This document shows positions 43,105 to 52,602 of a DNA stretch of 64,000 nt, in pieces. How positions within the stretch are numbered: the first letter of the stretch is position 1; every line of letters starts with the position of its first letter. The translations under genes and the position numbers were made by a program. The notes under the pieces are model-generated. The model saw only the letters and a list, made by a program, of their open reading frames with translations. It did not search any database and was not told the origin of the DNA. Source of the DNA: Superficieibacter sp. HKU1 (lineage in GTDB: Bacteria; Pseudomonadota; Gammaproteobacteria; Enterobacterales; Enterobacteriaceae); assembly GCF_029319185.1 (NCBI RefSeq), contig NZ_CP119754.1, positions 3,162,001-3,226,000 on the forward strand, given 5' to 3'.

Positions 43105-43319
43105 AGCGGCCGTTTCAGGGGCTGCACCAGCTGTGTCAGCCCCTCAGTTTTGATCAGCAGCGTTATCGCCATCAGTTCGCCCAGCCGCCCGGCAGGGAAC
43201 TCATCTTTGCGGGCGAACCACAGCAGATACTCCTCCGGCAGGTCGATCAGCCTGCGCCCCTGATATTTACCGAACGGCATCACCGTATTGGCAATCTCGA
43301 TAAGCTGCTCTTTCTCCAC
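43101..43319 (-). CDS. ypeB: DUF3820 family protein YpeB
   Basis: A 72-residue protein starting at GTG 43319, directly after the ligA stop (TAAGTG). It contains MPFGKYQGRRLIDLPEEYLLWF, the hallmark of DUF3820, a short domain related to a part of DNA-associated proteins. Function is unknown; cotranscription with ligA is likely. Confidence 0.92.
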   Translation of the reverse strand: MEKEQLIEIANTVMPFGKYQGRRLIDLPEEYLLWFARKDEFPAGRLGELMAITLLIKTEGLTQLVQPLKRPL

Positions 43320-45338
43320 TTAATCCCCCAGCAGGCGGATCATTTCCGCTTCATCGATAACCTCGATCCCCAGCTCCTGAGCTTTTACCAGTTTTGAGCC
43401 TGCCGCTTCTCCGGCAATCACCAGATCGGTTTTCTTCGACACGCTACCGGACACTTTGGCCCCCAGCGCCGCCAGACGATCTTTGGCCTCATCGCGCGAC
43501 AGCAGCGTCAGGCTACCGGTCAGCACCACCGTTTTTCCGGCAAACGGGCTGTCGATCTCTTCTGCTTTGACCACCACCGGCGCGGGCCAGTGGATACCCA
43601 CCTCGTCGACCAGCTGGCGGATAACATCCCGGTTGCTGTCTTCCTCAAAGAAGTTGAAGACATGTTTTGCGACAACCACGCCAACATCCGGCACTTTTTG
43701 CAGCTCCTCTACCGAGGCCGCCGCTAACGCTTCCAGGCTACCAAAGTAGCCTGCCAGCCCTGCTGCGGTAGATTCACCTACTTCACGAATGCCCAGCGCA
43801 TACAGGAACCGGGCGAAGGTGGTTTCTTTGGCGGCATCCAGCGCGTTAACCACGTTCTGCGCGGATTTAGGCCCCATCCGATCCAGCCCGGTCAGTTTTC
43901 CTGCCGTCAGACGGAACAGGTCAGCCGGAGTATGGACATACTCTTTTTCCACCAGCTGATCGATAATTTTGTCCCCCATGCCGTCCACGTCCATAGCACG
44001 ACGTGAGACGAAATGCTTGAGTGCCTCTTTACGCTGGGCACCGCAGATCAGCCCACCGGTACAGCGGGTTACCGCCTCGCCCTCAACGCGCTCAACGTCA
44101 GAGCCGCATATCGGGCAGTGGGACGGGAATTCAATTGGACGCGTTTCATCAGGGCGCTCGGAGATGACCACGTTAACCACCTGCGGGATCACATCTCCGG
44201 CGCGGCGAATAACCACTCTGTCACCAATGCGCAGCCCCAGGCGCTCAATTTCATCGGCATTGTGTAAGGTTGCGTTGCTGACCAGCACGCCTGCCACCTG
44301 TACCGGCTCCAGACGGGCGACCGGGGTAATGGCTCCGGTACGTCCCACCTGAAACTCGACGTCGCGCACCGTGGTCATCTGCTCCTGAGCGGGGAATTTA
44401 AACGCCACCGCCCAGCGCGGCGCGCGGGAGACGTAGCCAAGCTGTTCCTGAAGCGCCAGAGAATCCACCTTGATCACGACGCCGTCAATATCAAACCCCA
44501 GCGTGGGACGATCTTCACCCACCTGATGATAGAAAGCCAGCACCGCGTCCGGGGAATCACACAAACGTACGCGATCGCTTACCGGCAGTCCCCAGGCTTT
44601 AAACTGCTGCAAACGCCCCATATGGCTGGCGGGCAGTTCGCCGCCTTCGAGAATGCCGATCCCGTAGCAGAAGAAGGTTAGCGGCCGTTTTGCTGTAATG
44701 CGCGGATCGAGCTGGCGCAGCGATCCTGCCGCCGCGTTGCGCGGGTTGGCGAAGACTTTACCGCCCTTTTTGCGCGCCTCTTCGTTGATTTTTTCGAACC
44801 CGCTCTGCGGCAGAAAGACTTCCCCACGCACTTCCAGACGCGCCGGAATACCCTCGCCGTGCAGCTTCAGCGGGATCGCGCGGATCGTGCGTACGTTAGC
44901 GGTGATATCTTCACCGGTGGTCCCGTCACCACGCGTCGCTGCCCGCACAAGCACGCCATTTTCATACAGAATGCTGACCGCCAGACCATCGAGTTTCAAC
45001 TCGCAACAGTATGTCAGGGCGTCAGTGTTCTTGAGTCGGTCCTGCACGCGCTTGTTAAAGGCCAGAAAGCTTTCTTCATCAAAAACGTTGTCCAGCGACA
45101 GCATGGGCACTTCATGGCGGACCTGACTAAATGAGGTCAGCGGCGCGGCACCAACGCGCTGAGTGGGTGAGTCCGGGGTGATCAAATCCGGATGCTGTTC
45201 CTCAAGCGCCCGCAATTCGCGCATCAGCCTGTCGTATTCGGCATCCGGCACTTCCGGCGTATCCATCACGTGATAAAGGTATTCATGATGGCGAAGCGTG
45301 GTTCGCAGCTCGGTCAGTTGTTGTTCAATAGATTCCAT
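43320..45338 (-). CDS. ligA: NAD+-dependent DNA ligase LigA
   Basis: LigA seals nicks in replication and repair. The 672 residues comprise the Ia domain, the adenylation domain with active-site Lys in CCELKLDGLAVS (near residue 115), an OB fold, a four-Cys zinc finger (CPICGS and CTGGLICGAQ), helix-hairpin-helix repeats and a C-terminal BRCT domain (PFAGKTVVLTGSL). A terminator between zipA and ligA suggests its own promoter at its 5' end. Confidence 0.98.
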   Translation of the reverse strand: MESIEQQLTELRTTLRHHEYLYHVMDTPEVPDAEYDRLMRELRALEEQHPDLITPDSPTQRVGAAPLTSFSQVRHEVPMLSLDNVFDEESFLAFNKRVQDRLKNTDALTYCCELKLDGLAVSILYENGVLVRAATRGDGTTGEDITANVRTIRAIPLKLHGEGIPARLEVRGEVFLPQSGFEKINEEARKKGGKVFANPRNAAAGSLRQLDPRITAKRPLTFFCYGIGILEGGELPASHMGRLQQFKAWGLPVSDRVRLCDSPDAVLAFYHQVGEDRPTLGFDIDGVVIKVDSLALQEQLGYVSRAPRWAVAFKFPAQEQMTTVRDVEFQVGRTGAITPVARLEPVQVAGVLVSNATLHNADEIERLGLRIGDRVVIRRAGDVIPQVVNVVISERPDETRPIEFPSHCPICGSDVERVEGEAVTRCTGGLICGAQRKEALKHFVSRRAMDVDGMGDKIIDQLVEKEYVHTPADLFRLTAGKLTGLDRMGPKSAQNVVNALDAAKETTFARFLYALGIREVGESTAAGLAGYFGSLEALAAASVEELQKVPDVGVVVAKHVFNFFEEDSNRDVIRQLVDEVGIHWPAPVVVKAEEIDSPFAGKTVVLTGSLTLLSRDEAKDRLAALGAKVSGSVSKKTDLVIAGEAAGSKLVKAQELGIEVIDEAEMIRLLGD

Positions 45339-45353
45339 ATCACACCATCAATA

Positions 45354-45379
45354 TAAAAAACCCCCGACATGCGGGGGTT
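45354..45379 (-). terminator. Terminator between zipA and ligA
   Basis: On the minus strand AACCCCCG-CATGT-CGGGGGTT is followed by a U tract (A run at 45355-45360), 28 bases after the zipA stop. Confidence 0.88.
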
Positions 45380-45406
45380 CAGAAGAAAGAGTGAAGCAGC
45401 CAGCCG

Positions 45407-46414
45407 CTATGCGTTGGCGTCTTTCACTTCGCGAATACGATCCTGATACTCACGCAGTTTTTGCGGGGTCATCATCCGACGCTGATCGTCAAGTACGACG
45501 CCGCCCACTTCATCGGCAATATATTGTGCAGATTGCAGCATCAGTTTGAAGTTCTGCAATTCGTCGCCGTAGGAAGGGACCTGCATAAACATAGTGATAC
45601 CAGGCGTAACAAAGTCCGTCATTGATTCAGACTCGAAGAACCCCGGTTTAACCATGTTCGCCAGGCTGAAGAGCACCGGGCCACCGCCATCGGTACTCAG
45701 ATGCCGATGGAAAATATTCATTTCGCCAAATTTAAAGCCCGCCTGCTGGATACTGTTGATCAACAGCTCACCGCTGATCTGCGCGCCCTGATGTGCAGAG
45801 ACGTTCATCACAATGACCGTTTCAGCACGCTTCGGCTTTTCAGGCGCAGGAGCCACTTCAGCCGGTTGCGGCTGATGCTGCGGTTCAGGCGCAGGCTGAG
45901 GTTCGTGTACCGGCTGAGGCTGCGGCGCGTGTTGCGGTGCCGACGGCTGTGGCGGTTGACGCACGGACTGCTGCATCGGTTGCTGAGGCTGTGTCGGCTG
46001 CGCATGCTGAACGGGCTGCGGCTGCTGAACAGGCTGCTGCGGCTGCACCGATGGCTGTTGCTGGACGGGCGGCTGACGTACCGGCGCGTCCTGCGGAACC
46101 GCAGGCGGAGCCTGACGTGGCTGCGCCGACTCATAAGGCGGCTGATAACGGTGCTGCGGCTGTTGAGGCACGTCATGTTCCCCAGGCGCGGCGTTAACCC
46201 GGTGGACGCGCACTTCGCCCACGCTTTCGACATCATCGTCGAAATCGCGGTTATCAGACTCGTCATCATCACGCTGCGACTTCATGCGCTTAAGTGGGCG
46301 ATCGCGAAACATAGAAGAGCGCTCTTTACGGCTGGTCCAGAAACCGTGAACCAGTAAAGCGATTATGGCGATCGCGCCAACAATGATTAATATCAGACGC
46401 AAATCCTGCATCAT
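45407..46414 (-). CDS. zipA: Cell division protein ZipA
   Basis: ZipA anchors FtsZ to the inner membrane at the Z ring. The start at 46414 (MMQDLRLILIIVGAIAI) gives 335 residues. The order is an N-terminal membrane helix, a charged stretch, a Pro/Gln-rich linker (about residues 75-195, largely repeats of PQ, QP and HAQP), and the globular FtsZ-binding domain (QQAGFKFGEMNIFHRHL, SLANMVKPG, MQVPSYGDELQNF). The P/Q linker differs most from E. coli. It diverges from cysZ. Confidence 0.97.
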   Translation of the reverse strand: MMQDLRLILIIVGAIAIIALLVHGFWTSRKERSSMFRDRPLKRMKSQRDDDESDNRDFDDDVESVGEVRVHRVNAAPGEHDVPQQPQHRYQPPYESAQPRQAPPAVPQDAPVRQPPVQQQPSVQPQQPVQQPQPVQHAQPTQPQQPMQQSVRQPPQPSAPQHAPQPQPVHEPQPAPEPQHQPQPAEVAPAPEKPKRAETVIVMNVSAHQGAQISGELLINSIQQAGFKFGEMNIFHRHLSTDGGGPVLFSLANMVKPGFFESESMTDFVTPGITMFMQVPSYGDELQNFKLMLQSAQYIADEVGGVVLDDQRRMMTPQKLREYQDRIREVKDANA

Positions 46415-46644
46415 TATATTCTCTGTTGTTCTAACACCTTGCCACCACGGCAAACATTTACACCTTAAGAGTATTTGCCGATGACGTTGAGTGCAAGTGC
46501 GCTCGCGGATTTCACCGCATAAAGATGAACTAAATCGTGCCTTTTGCTGTTTTTTCGAACATTTCTCATCTGGTCATTGTCACTCAACCGGATAATATAG
46601 GCGCGTAACTCATCTGGCAGCAGTAAAAGGAGCTTTGCCCGAAC

Positions 46645-47406
46645 ATGACGTCATCCACTTCAGCCTCCTCTCGAAGCGGCATTTTTTATTTTTCACAGGG
46701 ATGGAAACTGATCGCGCTTCCGGGTATCCGGCGTTTCGTTTTTATGCCGCTGCTCATTAACGTTCTGCTGATGGGCGGGGCGTTCTGGTGGTTATTTACC
46801 CGTCTCGATCGCTGGATCCCTGCCCTGCTGAGCTACGTACCCGACTGGCTGCAGTGGCTCAGCTATATTCTGTGGCCGCTGGCGGTGATTTCTATCCTGC
46901 TGGTCTTCGGGTATCTTTTTTCAACGATCGCTAACTGGATTGCCGCGCCGTTTAACGGCCTGCTGGCAGAACAGCTTGAAGCCCGCTTAACTGGCGCAAC
47001 GCCGCCTGATAGCGGCATCCTCGGGATTATGAAAGATCTGCCGCGGGTCATGAAACGGGAGTGGCAGAAACTGGCCTGGTATCTGCCCAGGGCGGCAATC
47101 TTACTGATTCTCTATTTTATTCCCGGCATCGGGCAGACCGTGGCACCCGTGCTCTGGTTCTTGTTCAGCGCCTGGATGATGGCAATTCAGTATTGTGATT
47201 ATCCTTTCGATAACCATAAAGTGTCGTTTCGCACCATGCGTGAGGCGCTGCAAAAGCGCAAAATGACCAATATGCAGTTTGGAATGGTGGTTAACCTCTT
47301 TACCATGATCCCGTTCGTCAATCTGATCATCATGCCCGTGGCGATATGCGGGGCAACATCAATGTGGGTAGACCAGTACCGTCAGGATCATGCGTTATGG
47401 CGTTAA
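46645..47406 (+). CDS. cysZ: Sulfate transporter CysZ
   Basis: CysZ is an inner-membrane sulfate uptake protein feeding assimilatory reduction. The 253 residues start MTSSTSASSRSGIFYFSQGW and have four or more membrane segments, with the conserved GIRRFVFMPLLINVLLMG and FDNHKVSFRTMREAL. It lies upstream of cysK but has its own transcription unit. Confidence 0.95.
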   Translation: MTSSTSASSRSGIFYFSQGWKLIALPGIRRFVFMPLLINVLLMGGAFWWLFTRLDRWIPALLSYVPDWLQWLSYILWPLAVISILLVFGYLFSTIANWIAAPFNGLLAEQLEARLTGATPPDSGILGIMKDLPRVMKREWQKLAWYLPRAAILLILYFIPGIGQTVAPVLWFLFSAWMMAIQYCDYPFDNHKVSFRTMREALQKRKMTNMQFGMVVNLFTMIPFVNLIIMPVAICGATSMWVDQYRQDHALWR

Positions 47407-47558
47407 GCACAGCGGCTGGATAATTCCGCGTCTTATTCCATACTGGTCATCATTATTTCCCGGTAGCATATAGATATGCGAAATCCTTACTTCCGCATAT
47501 TGTCTGAGCAGGTATGCTGGTGCCGTCATCCCAAATTTCAAACAGTTAAGGACAGGCC

Positions 47559-48530
47559 ATGAGTAAGATTTTTGAAGATAACTCGCTGACTATCGGTCAT
47601 ACGCCACTGGTTCGACTGAACCGTATCGGTAACGGACGCATTCTGGCGAAGGTGGAATCACGCAACCCGAGCTTTAGCGTAAAATGCCGCATCGGTGCCA
47701 ATATGATTTGGGATGCCGAAAAACGTGGTGTATTAAAAGCGGGTATCGAACTGGTCGAGCCGACCAGCGGTAATACCGGCATCGCGCTGGCCTATGTCGC
47801 CGCTGCGAGAGGTTATAAACTGACGCTGACCATGCCGGAAACCATGAGCGTTGAGCGCCGCAAACTGCTTAAAGCACTGGGCGCGAATCTGGTGCTGACC
47901 GAAGGCGCGAAAGGCATGAAAGGTGCCATCCAGAAAGCGGAAGAGATTGTCGCCAGCGATCCGGCTAAATATCTGCTGCTTCAGCAGTTCAGCAATCCTG
48001 CTAACCCGGAAATTCACGAAAAAACCACCGGCCCTGAAATCTGGGAAGACACCGATGGTCAGGTTGATGTGTTTATCTCGGGCGTTGGTACCGGCGGTAC
48101 GCTGACAGGCGTGAGCCGTTACATTAAAAAGACCAAAGGTAAAAGCGATTTGATCACCGTGGCGGTTGAGCCGACCGATTCCCCGGTCATCGCGCAGGCG
48201 CTGGCAGGAGAAGAACTGAAACCCGGTCCGCATAAAATTCAGGGGATAGGCGCAGGTTTTATCCCCGGCAACCTGGATCTTAAACTGGTCGATAAAGTGG
48301 TCGCCATCACTAACGAAGAAGCGATTTCCACGGCGCGTAAGCTGATGGAAGAAGAAGGTATTCTTGCCGGTATCTCTTCTGGTGCAGCCGTGGCCGCCGC
48401 GCTGAAATTGCAGGAAGATGAAACCTTTACCAATAAGAATATTGTGGTTATCCTACCCTCTTCGGGTGAGCGTTACCTGAGCACCGCATTGTTTGCCGAT
48501 CTGTTCACAGAGAAAGAGTTGCAACAGTAG
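47559..48530 (+). CDS. cysK: O-acetylserine sulfhydrylase A (cysteine synthase A)
   Basis: CysK makes cysteine from O-acetylserine and sulfide with PLP. Its 323 residues match the family. The PLP lysine region is NPSFSVKCRIGANM, the substrate loop is EPTSGNTGIALAY, the phosphate loop is GVGTGGTLTGVSRY, and the C-terminus binds CysE in the cysteine synthase complex. The upstream 150 bases should contain CysB sites, which could not be delimited. Confidence 0.98.
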   Translation: MSKIFEDNSLTIGHTPLVRLNRIGNGRILAKVESRNPSFSVKCRIGANMIWDAEKRGVLKAGIELVEPTSGNTGIALAYVAAARGYKLTLTMPETMSVERRKLLKALGANLVLTEGAKGMKGAIQKAEEIVASDPAKYLLLQQFSNPANPEIHEKTTGPEIWEDTDGQVDVFISGVGTGGTLTGVSRYIKKTKGKSDLITVAVEPTDSPVIAQALAGEELKPGPHKIQGIGAGFIPGNLDLKLVDKVVAITNEEAISTARKLMEEEGILAGISSGAAVAAALKLQEDETFTNKNIVVILPSSGERYLSTALFADLFTEKELQQ

Positions 48531-48552
48531 TGCCAGGTTGTAAAGATTGCGT

Positions 48553-48581
48553 AAAAAAGCACCCTGCCGGGTGCTTTTTTT
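48553..48581 (+). terminator. Terminator of cysK
   Basis: GCACCC-TGCC-GGGTGC stem with A6 on the left and T7 on the right, 22 bases after the cysK stop. Confidence 0.93.
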
Positions 48582-48914
48582 GTGGCGCACTTCAAATTTT
48601 TGCCCTCACAAGCATTGCTTCACCCCGTCAGGTCTGGTATTTAACCAGCAGAATTATTTTGATCCGCGAAATTATTCAAAAGTGGCTTTTCCACTGGCTG
48701 AATCGATTTTATGATTTGGTTCAAATCTTGCTTTCGCGGCATAATGTTTAATGACGCGCTAAACGTCTACGGCCAGTAGTTCCTGTTCCGGATTACGTTT
48801 ACAGACAACTGTGTCGTAACCGTTAACGCAGGCGCTTATTGATCCAGGCTAAAATTTGGCCGACAGGCTAAACTTTAGATCCACAACACTAAACCTATAA
48901 GTTGGGGAAATATA
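48582..48914 (+). promoter_or_regulatory. pts operon promoter region
   Basis: This 333-base gap carries the ptsHI-crr promoters. A CRP-like site TATGA-TTTGGT-TCAAA (48710-48725) overlaps a possible -35, with a CATAAT -10 at 48740-48745, at the place of the E. coli P0 promoter. The leader ends CACTAAACCTATAAGTTGG just before the ptsH ribosome-binding site (GGGGAAA). No gene is supported here. Confidence 0.6.
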
Positions 48915-49172
48915 ATGTTCCAGCAAGAAGTTACTATTACCGCTCCGAACGGTCTTCACACCCGCCCTGCTGCTCAGTTTGTGAAAGAAGCGAAAGGTTT
49001 TACTTCCGAAATTACTGTGACATCTAACGGCAAAAGCGCCAGCGCAAAAAGCCTGTTCAAACTGCAAACTCTGGGTCTGACTCAGGGTACCGTGGTCACC
49101 CTGTCTGCAGAAGGTGAAGACGAGCAAAAAGCAGTTGAGCATCTGGTTAAACTGATGGCTGAACTCGAGTAA
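48915..49172 (+). CDS. ptsH: Phosphocarrier protein HPr
   Basis: HPr carries phosphate from enzyme I to sugar-specific EIIA proteins. The 85-residue product begins MFQQEVTITAPNGLHTRPAA with phosphorylated His15, and has the regulatory-Ser region NGKSASAKSLF. It is first gene of ptsHI-crr. Confidence 0.98.
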   Translation: MFQQEVTITAPNGLHTRPAAQFVKEAKGFTSEITVTSNGKSASAKSLFKLQTLGLTQGTVVTLSAEGEDEQKAVEHLVKLMAELE

Positions 49173-49216
49173 GTCCACGGGTTCTTTTCAATATCAGTCA
49201 CAAGTAAGGTAGGGTT

Positions 49217-50944
49217 ATGATTTCAGGCATTTTAGCATCCCCGGGTATCGCTTTTGGCAACGCGCTGTTGCTCAAAGAAGATGAAATTGTCATCGACCGG
49301 AAAAAGGTTTCTGCCGACAAAGTCGATCAGGAAGTTGAACGTTTTCTGAGCGGTCGCGCCAAAGCGTCTGCCCAGCTGGAAGCCATTAAAACCAAAGCTG
49401 GCGAAACTTTCGGCGAAGAAAAAGAAGTCATCTTTGAAGGGCATATTATGCTGCTCGAAGATGAGGAGCTGGAGCAGGAAATCATAGCCCTGATTAAAGA
49501 TAAACACATGACTGCGGACGCCGCAGCGCATGAAGTTATCGAAGGGCAGGCAACTGCTTTAGAAGAGCTGGATGATGAATACCTGAAAGAACGTGCGGCT
49601 GACGTACGTGATATCGGTAAGCGTTTAATGCGCAACATTCTGGGCATGCCAATTATCGACCTGGGTTCCATTCAGGACGAAGTCATTCTTGTTGCTGCCG
49701 ACCTCACCCCGTCAGAAACTGCACAGCTGAACCTGCAAAAGGTGCTGGGCTTTATTACTGATGTTGGTGGCCGTACCTCCCACACGTCTATCATGGCGCG
49801 TTCCCTTGAACTGCCAGCTATCGTGGGCACCGGTAGCGTAACGGCTCAGGTGAAAAACGGCGATTATCTGATTCTGGATGCCGTAAACAATAAAGTTTAC
49901 GTCAACCCAACTAACGAAGAAATTGAGCAACTGCGTGCCGTTCAGGAGCAGGTTGCCAGCGAAAAAGCTGAACTGGCTAAGCTGAAAGATCTGCCGGCTA
50001 TCACCCTTGACGGCCATCAGGTTGAAGTGTGTGCCAACATCGGTACCGTGCGTGACGTAGACGGTGCTGAGCGTAACGGCGCTGAAGGCGTGGGCCTGTA
50101 TCGTACCGAATTCCTGTTTATGGATCGCGACGCCCTGCCGACTGAAGAAGAGCAGTTCTCTGCCTATAAAGCCGTGGCTGAAGCCTGTGGTTCTCAGGCG
50201 GTAATCGTGCGTACCATGGATATCGGCGGCGATAAAGAACTGCCGTACATGAATTTCCCGAAAGAAGAGAACCCGTTCCTCGGCTGGCGTGCCGTGCGTA
50301 TCGCGATGGATCGTAAAGAGATCCTGCGCGATCAGGTGCGTGCGATCCTGCGTGCCTCCGCGTTCGGTAAACTGCGCATTATGTTCCCGATGATCATCTC
50401 TGTAGAAGAAGTCCGCGCGCTGCGCAAAGAGATCGAAATCTACAAACAGGAACTGCGTGACGAAGGTAAAGCCTTTGACGAATCAATTGAGATTGGCGTG
50501 ATGGTGGAAACACCGGCTGCGGCAACTATCGCTCGTCATCTGGCAAAAGAAGTCGATTTCTTCAGTATTGGTACCAATGATTTAACCCAGTACACCCTGG
50601 CGGTTGACCGTGGTAATGATATGATTTCACATCTTTACCAGCCAATGTCACCGTCCGTACTGACGCTTATTAAGCAGGTTATTGATGCTTCTCATGCAGA
50701 AGGTAAATGGACAGGCATGTGTGGTGAGCTTGCAGGCGACGAACGTGCTACACTTCTGTTGTTAGGGATGGGTCTGGATGAGTTCTCAATGAGCTCCATT
50801 TCTATCCCGCGCATTAAGAAAATTATTCGTAACACGAATTTCGAAGATGCGAAGGTATTAGCAGAGCAGGCTCTTGCTCAACCGACAACGGACGAGTTAA
50901 TGACGCTGGTTAACAAGTTCATTGAAGAAAAAACAATCTGCTAA
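49217..50944 (+). CDS. ptsI: PTS enzyme I
   Basis: Enzyme I takes phosphate from PEP and passes it to HPr. The 575 residues include the HPr-binding helical domain, the phosphohistidine motif GGRTSHTSIMARSLELPAI (His189) and the PEP-binding barrel with IGTNDLTQY and the Cys502 region TGMCGELAGD. It starts 44 bases after ptsH. Confidence 0.98.
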   Translation: MISGILASPGIAFGNALLLKEDEIVIDRKKVSADKVDQEVERFLSGRAKASAQLEAIKTKAGETFGEEKEVIFEGHIMLLEDEELEQEIIALIKDKHMTADAAAHEVIEGQATALEELDDEYLKERAADVRDIGKRLMRNILGMPIIDLGSIQDEVILVAADLTPSETAQLNLQKVLGFITDVGGRTSHTSIMARSLELPAIVGTGSVTAQVKNGDYLILDAVNNKVYVNPTNEEIEQLRAVQEQVASEKAELAKLKDLPAITLDGHQVEVCANIGTVRDVDGAERNGAEGVGLYRTEFLFMDRDALPTEEEQFSAYKAVAEACGSQAVIVRTMDIGGDKELPYMNFPKEENPFLGWRAVRIAMDRKEILRDQVRAILRASAFGKLRIMFPMIISVEEVRALRKEIEIYKQELRDEGKAFDESIEIGVMVETPAAATIARHLAKEVDFFSIGTNDLTQYTLAVDRGNDMISHLYQPMSPSVLTLIKQVIDASHAEGKWTGMCGELAGDERATLLLLGMGLDEFSMSSISIPRIKKIIRNTNFEDAKVLAEQALAQPTTDELMTLVNKFIEEKTIC

Positions 50945-50984
50945 TCCACGAGATGCGGCCCAATTTACTGCTTAGGAGAAGATC

Positions 50985-51494
50985 ATGGGTTTGTTTGATA
51001 AATTGAAATCTCTGGTTTCTGATGATAAGAAAGACACCGGAACTATTGAGATTATTGCTCCGCTGTCTGGCGAAATCGTGAATATTGAAGACGTGCCGGA
51101 CGTTGTTTTTGCTGAAAAAATCGTTGGTGATGGCATCGCTATCAAACCAACCGGTAACAAAATGGTTGCACCGGTTGATGGTACTATTGGCAAAATCTTT
51201 GAAACCAACCATGCGTTCTCTATCGAATCTGACAGCGGCATTGAGCTGTTCGTGCACTTCGGTATCGACACCGTTGAACTGAAAGGCGAAGGCTTTAAGC
51301 GTATCGCGGAAGAAGGTCAGCGCGTTAAAGTTGGCGATCCGGTTATTGAATTCGATCTGGCACTGCTGGAAGAGAAAGCCAAGTCTACCCTGACGCCGGT
51401 TGTTATCTCCAACATGGACGAAATCAAAGAGCTGATCAAACTGTCCGGCAGCGTGACCGTAGGTGAAACGCCGGTTATCCGCATTAAGAAGTAA
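50985..51494 (+). CDS. crr: PTS glucose-specific EIIA (Crr)
   Basis: EIIA-Glc phosphorylates glucose-type EIIBC proteins and regulates adenylate cyclase and permeases. The 169 residues contain NHAFSIESDSGIELFVHFG, with the two active-site histidines. MurP-type transporters lacking their own IIA domain use this protein; murP lies at 58903-60324. Confidence 0.98.
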   Translation: MGLFDKLKSLVSDDKKDTGTIEIIAPLSGEIVNIEDVPDVVFAEKIVGDGIAIKPTGNKMVAPVDGTIGKIFETNHAFSIESDSGIELFVHFGIDTVELKGEGFKRIAEEGQRVKVGDPVIEFDLALLEEKAKSTLTPVVISNMDEIKELIKLSGSVTVGETPVIRIKK

Positions 51495-51508
51495 TTCTTG
51501 CCGCAGTG

Positions 51509-51537
51509 AAAAATGGCACCCTCGGGTGCCATTTTTT
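51509..51537. terminator. Bidirectional terminator crr/pdxK
   Basis: ATGGCACC-CTCG-GGTGCCAT stem (51513-51532) with A5 and T6 flanks, between convergent crr and pdxK. Confidence 0.92.
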
Positions 51538-52402
51538 ATGCCTTGCGCTCTGTCGGAGGGAGGATTAATTCGTCGCAGCCGCAGTGTTGCGTCCAGGTCA
51601 TGACCTTGAGCACGCGCTCAGCGGCATGCCGTGTTGCAAGGGTTAAGGGAACACCCTTAACGATACCGCTGATCAGTTCGGCACAGAACAGATCGCCCGT
51701 CCCTTTAAGATCGGTTTTCACCCGGGGATGCTCAATCACATCCACTCCGGTCGCCGTCACCACCGCCACGTTAATGGTATCGCCGGTTTCACCAGGCGCA
51801 CTGGTGATCACAATCCACTTCAGCGTGTCTGAAAGCAGCGATGTCGCCGCTGCGACCGCCTCAGTCAGCGTGCCGCACGGTTTTCCACTCAGCATTTCCA
51901 GTTCAAACACATTTGGCGTCAGTCCTTCTGCCAGCGGCAGCAGGTGGTGACGATAAGCTTCCGGGATTTCCGCTTTTACGTACATTCCGCTATCGGTATC
52001 GCCGATCACCGGATCGACCAGAATCGCGACATCAGGATGGCTTAACCGCACCGTTTTCAACCACTCCGCCAGCAGTGCGATTTGCCCTGCGCTGCCCATA
52101 TAACCGGTGGTTACGGCTTTCAGCTCGCGTAGCGCATCGCGCTCGCTCAGCGCCTGCAGATAGCCACGGAACCAGTCGTCGGGAATAATCCCCCCATAAT
52201 ACGTTTCGTAATGCGGCGTGTTGCTGAACAGCACCGTTGGCACCGCCGTCACCCGTAAACCGTTCGCTTTGATAGCAGGCACTGCGATGCTGTTACCGAC
52301 GCTGCCGTACACTACCTGTGACTGAACGGCGACAATATCGGTCTGTAACGCGCGATGTTTGTCGTCGAAAAGCACTGACTGTATATCACTATCCTGACCC
52401 AC
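51536..52402 (-). CDS. pdxK: Pyridoxine/pyridoxal/pyridoxamine kinase PdxK
   Basis: PdxK phosphorylates B6 vitamers in the salvage pathway. The 288-residue ribokinase-fold protein has VYGSVGNSIAVPAIKANG near the start, ILVDPVIGDTDSGMYV and the anion-hole/catalytic GTGDLFCAELISG. It converges with crr. In E. coli yfeK lies upstream of it in the other direction; here only a remnant remains. Confidence 0.96.
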   Translation of the reverse strand: MGQDSDIQSVLFDDKHRALQTDIVAVQSQVVYGSVGNSIAVPAIKANGLRVTAVPTVLFSNTPHYETYYGGIIPDDWFRGYLQALSERDALRELKAVTTGYMGSAGQIALLAEWLKTVRLSHPDVAILVDPVIGDTDSGMYVKAEIPEAYRHHLLPLAEGLTPNVFELEMLSGKPCGTLTEAVAAATSLLSDTLKWIVITSAPGETGDTINVAVVTATGVDVIEHPRVKTDLKGTGDLFCAELISGIVKGVPLTLATRHAAERVLKVMTWTQHCGCDELILPPTERKA

Positions 52403-52554
52403 ACACTTCTCCTGTCGCTGGCTCGCTCCTGACGGGTAAGAATTTTGCGCGTTTATGAAAAAGTTAGCAAATGTCTTGTCCGCCGCTGGACGCCAGATGT
52501 GAAACTTCTTGTGTCCTCAGCGGCCTGACAGAGGTTAACCGAAAGGATTATTCA

Positions 52555-52602
52555 ATGAAGAAAATGACTTGTGCCGTTGTTGCCATGGCGCGGACCGATT
52601 AA
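52555..52602 (+). pseudogene. yfeK: Remnant of yfeK (signal-peptide start only)
   Basis: A ribosome-binding site (AAAGGATTATTCA) leads into ATG at 52555 and MKKMTCAVVAMARTD then stop at 52602, which is the typical start of a signal peptide. The frame runs straight into the 3' end of cysM. In E. coli yfeK (periplasmic) and yfeS occupy this position between pdxK and cysM. The match to YfeK is short (MKK...C.V), so this is inference from position plus signal-like start. Confidence 0.6.

Noticed and set aside
48530..48751. 73-codon plus-strand frame after cysK
   Set aside because: It starts inside the cysK stop and runs through the cysK terminator; no homology or start signal, and the region is the pts regulatory leader.
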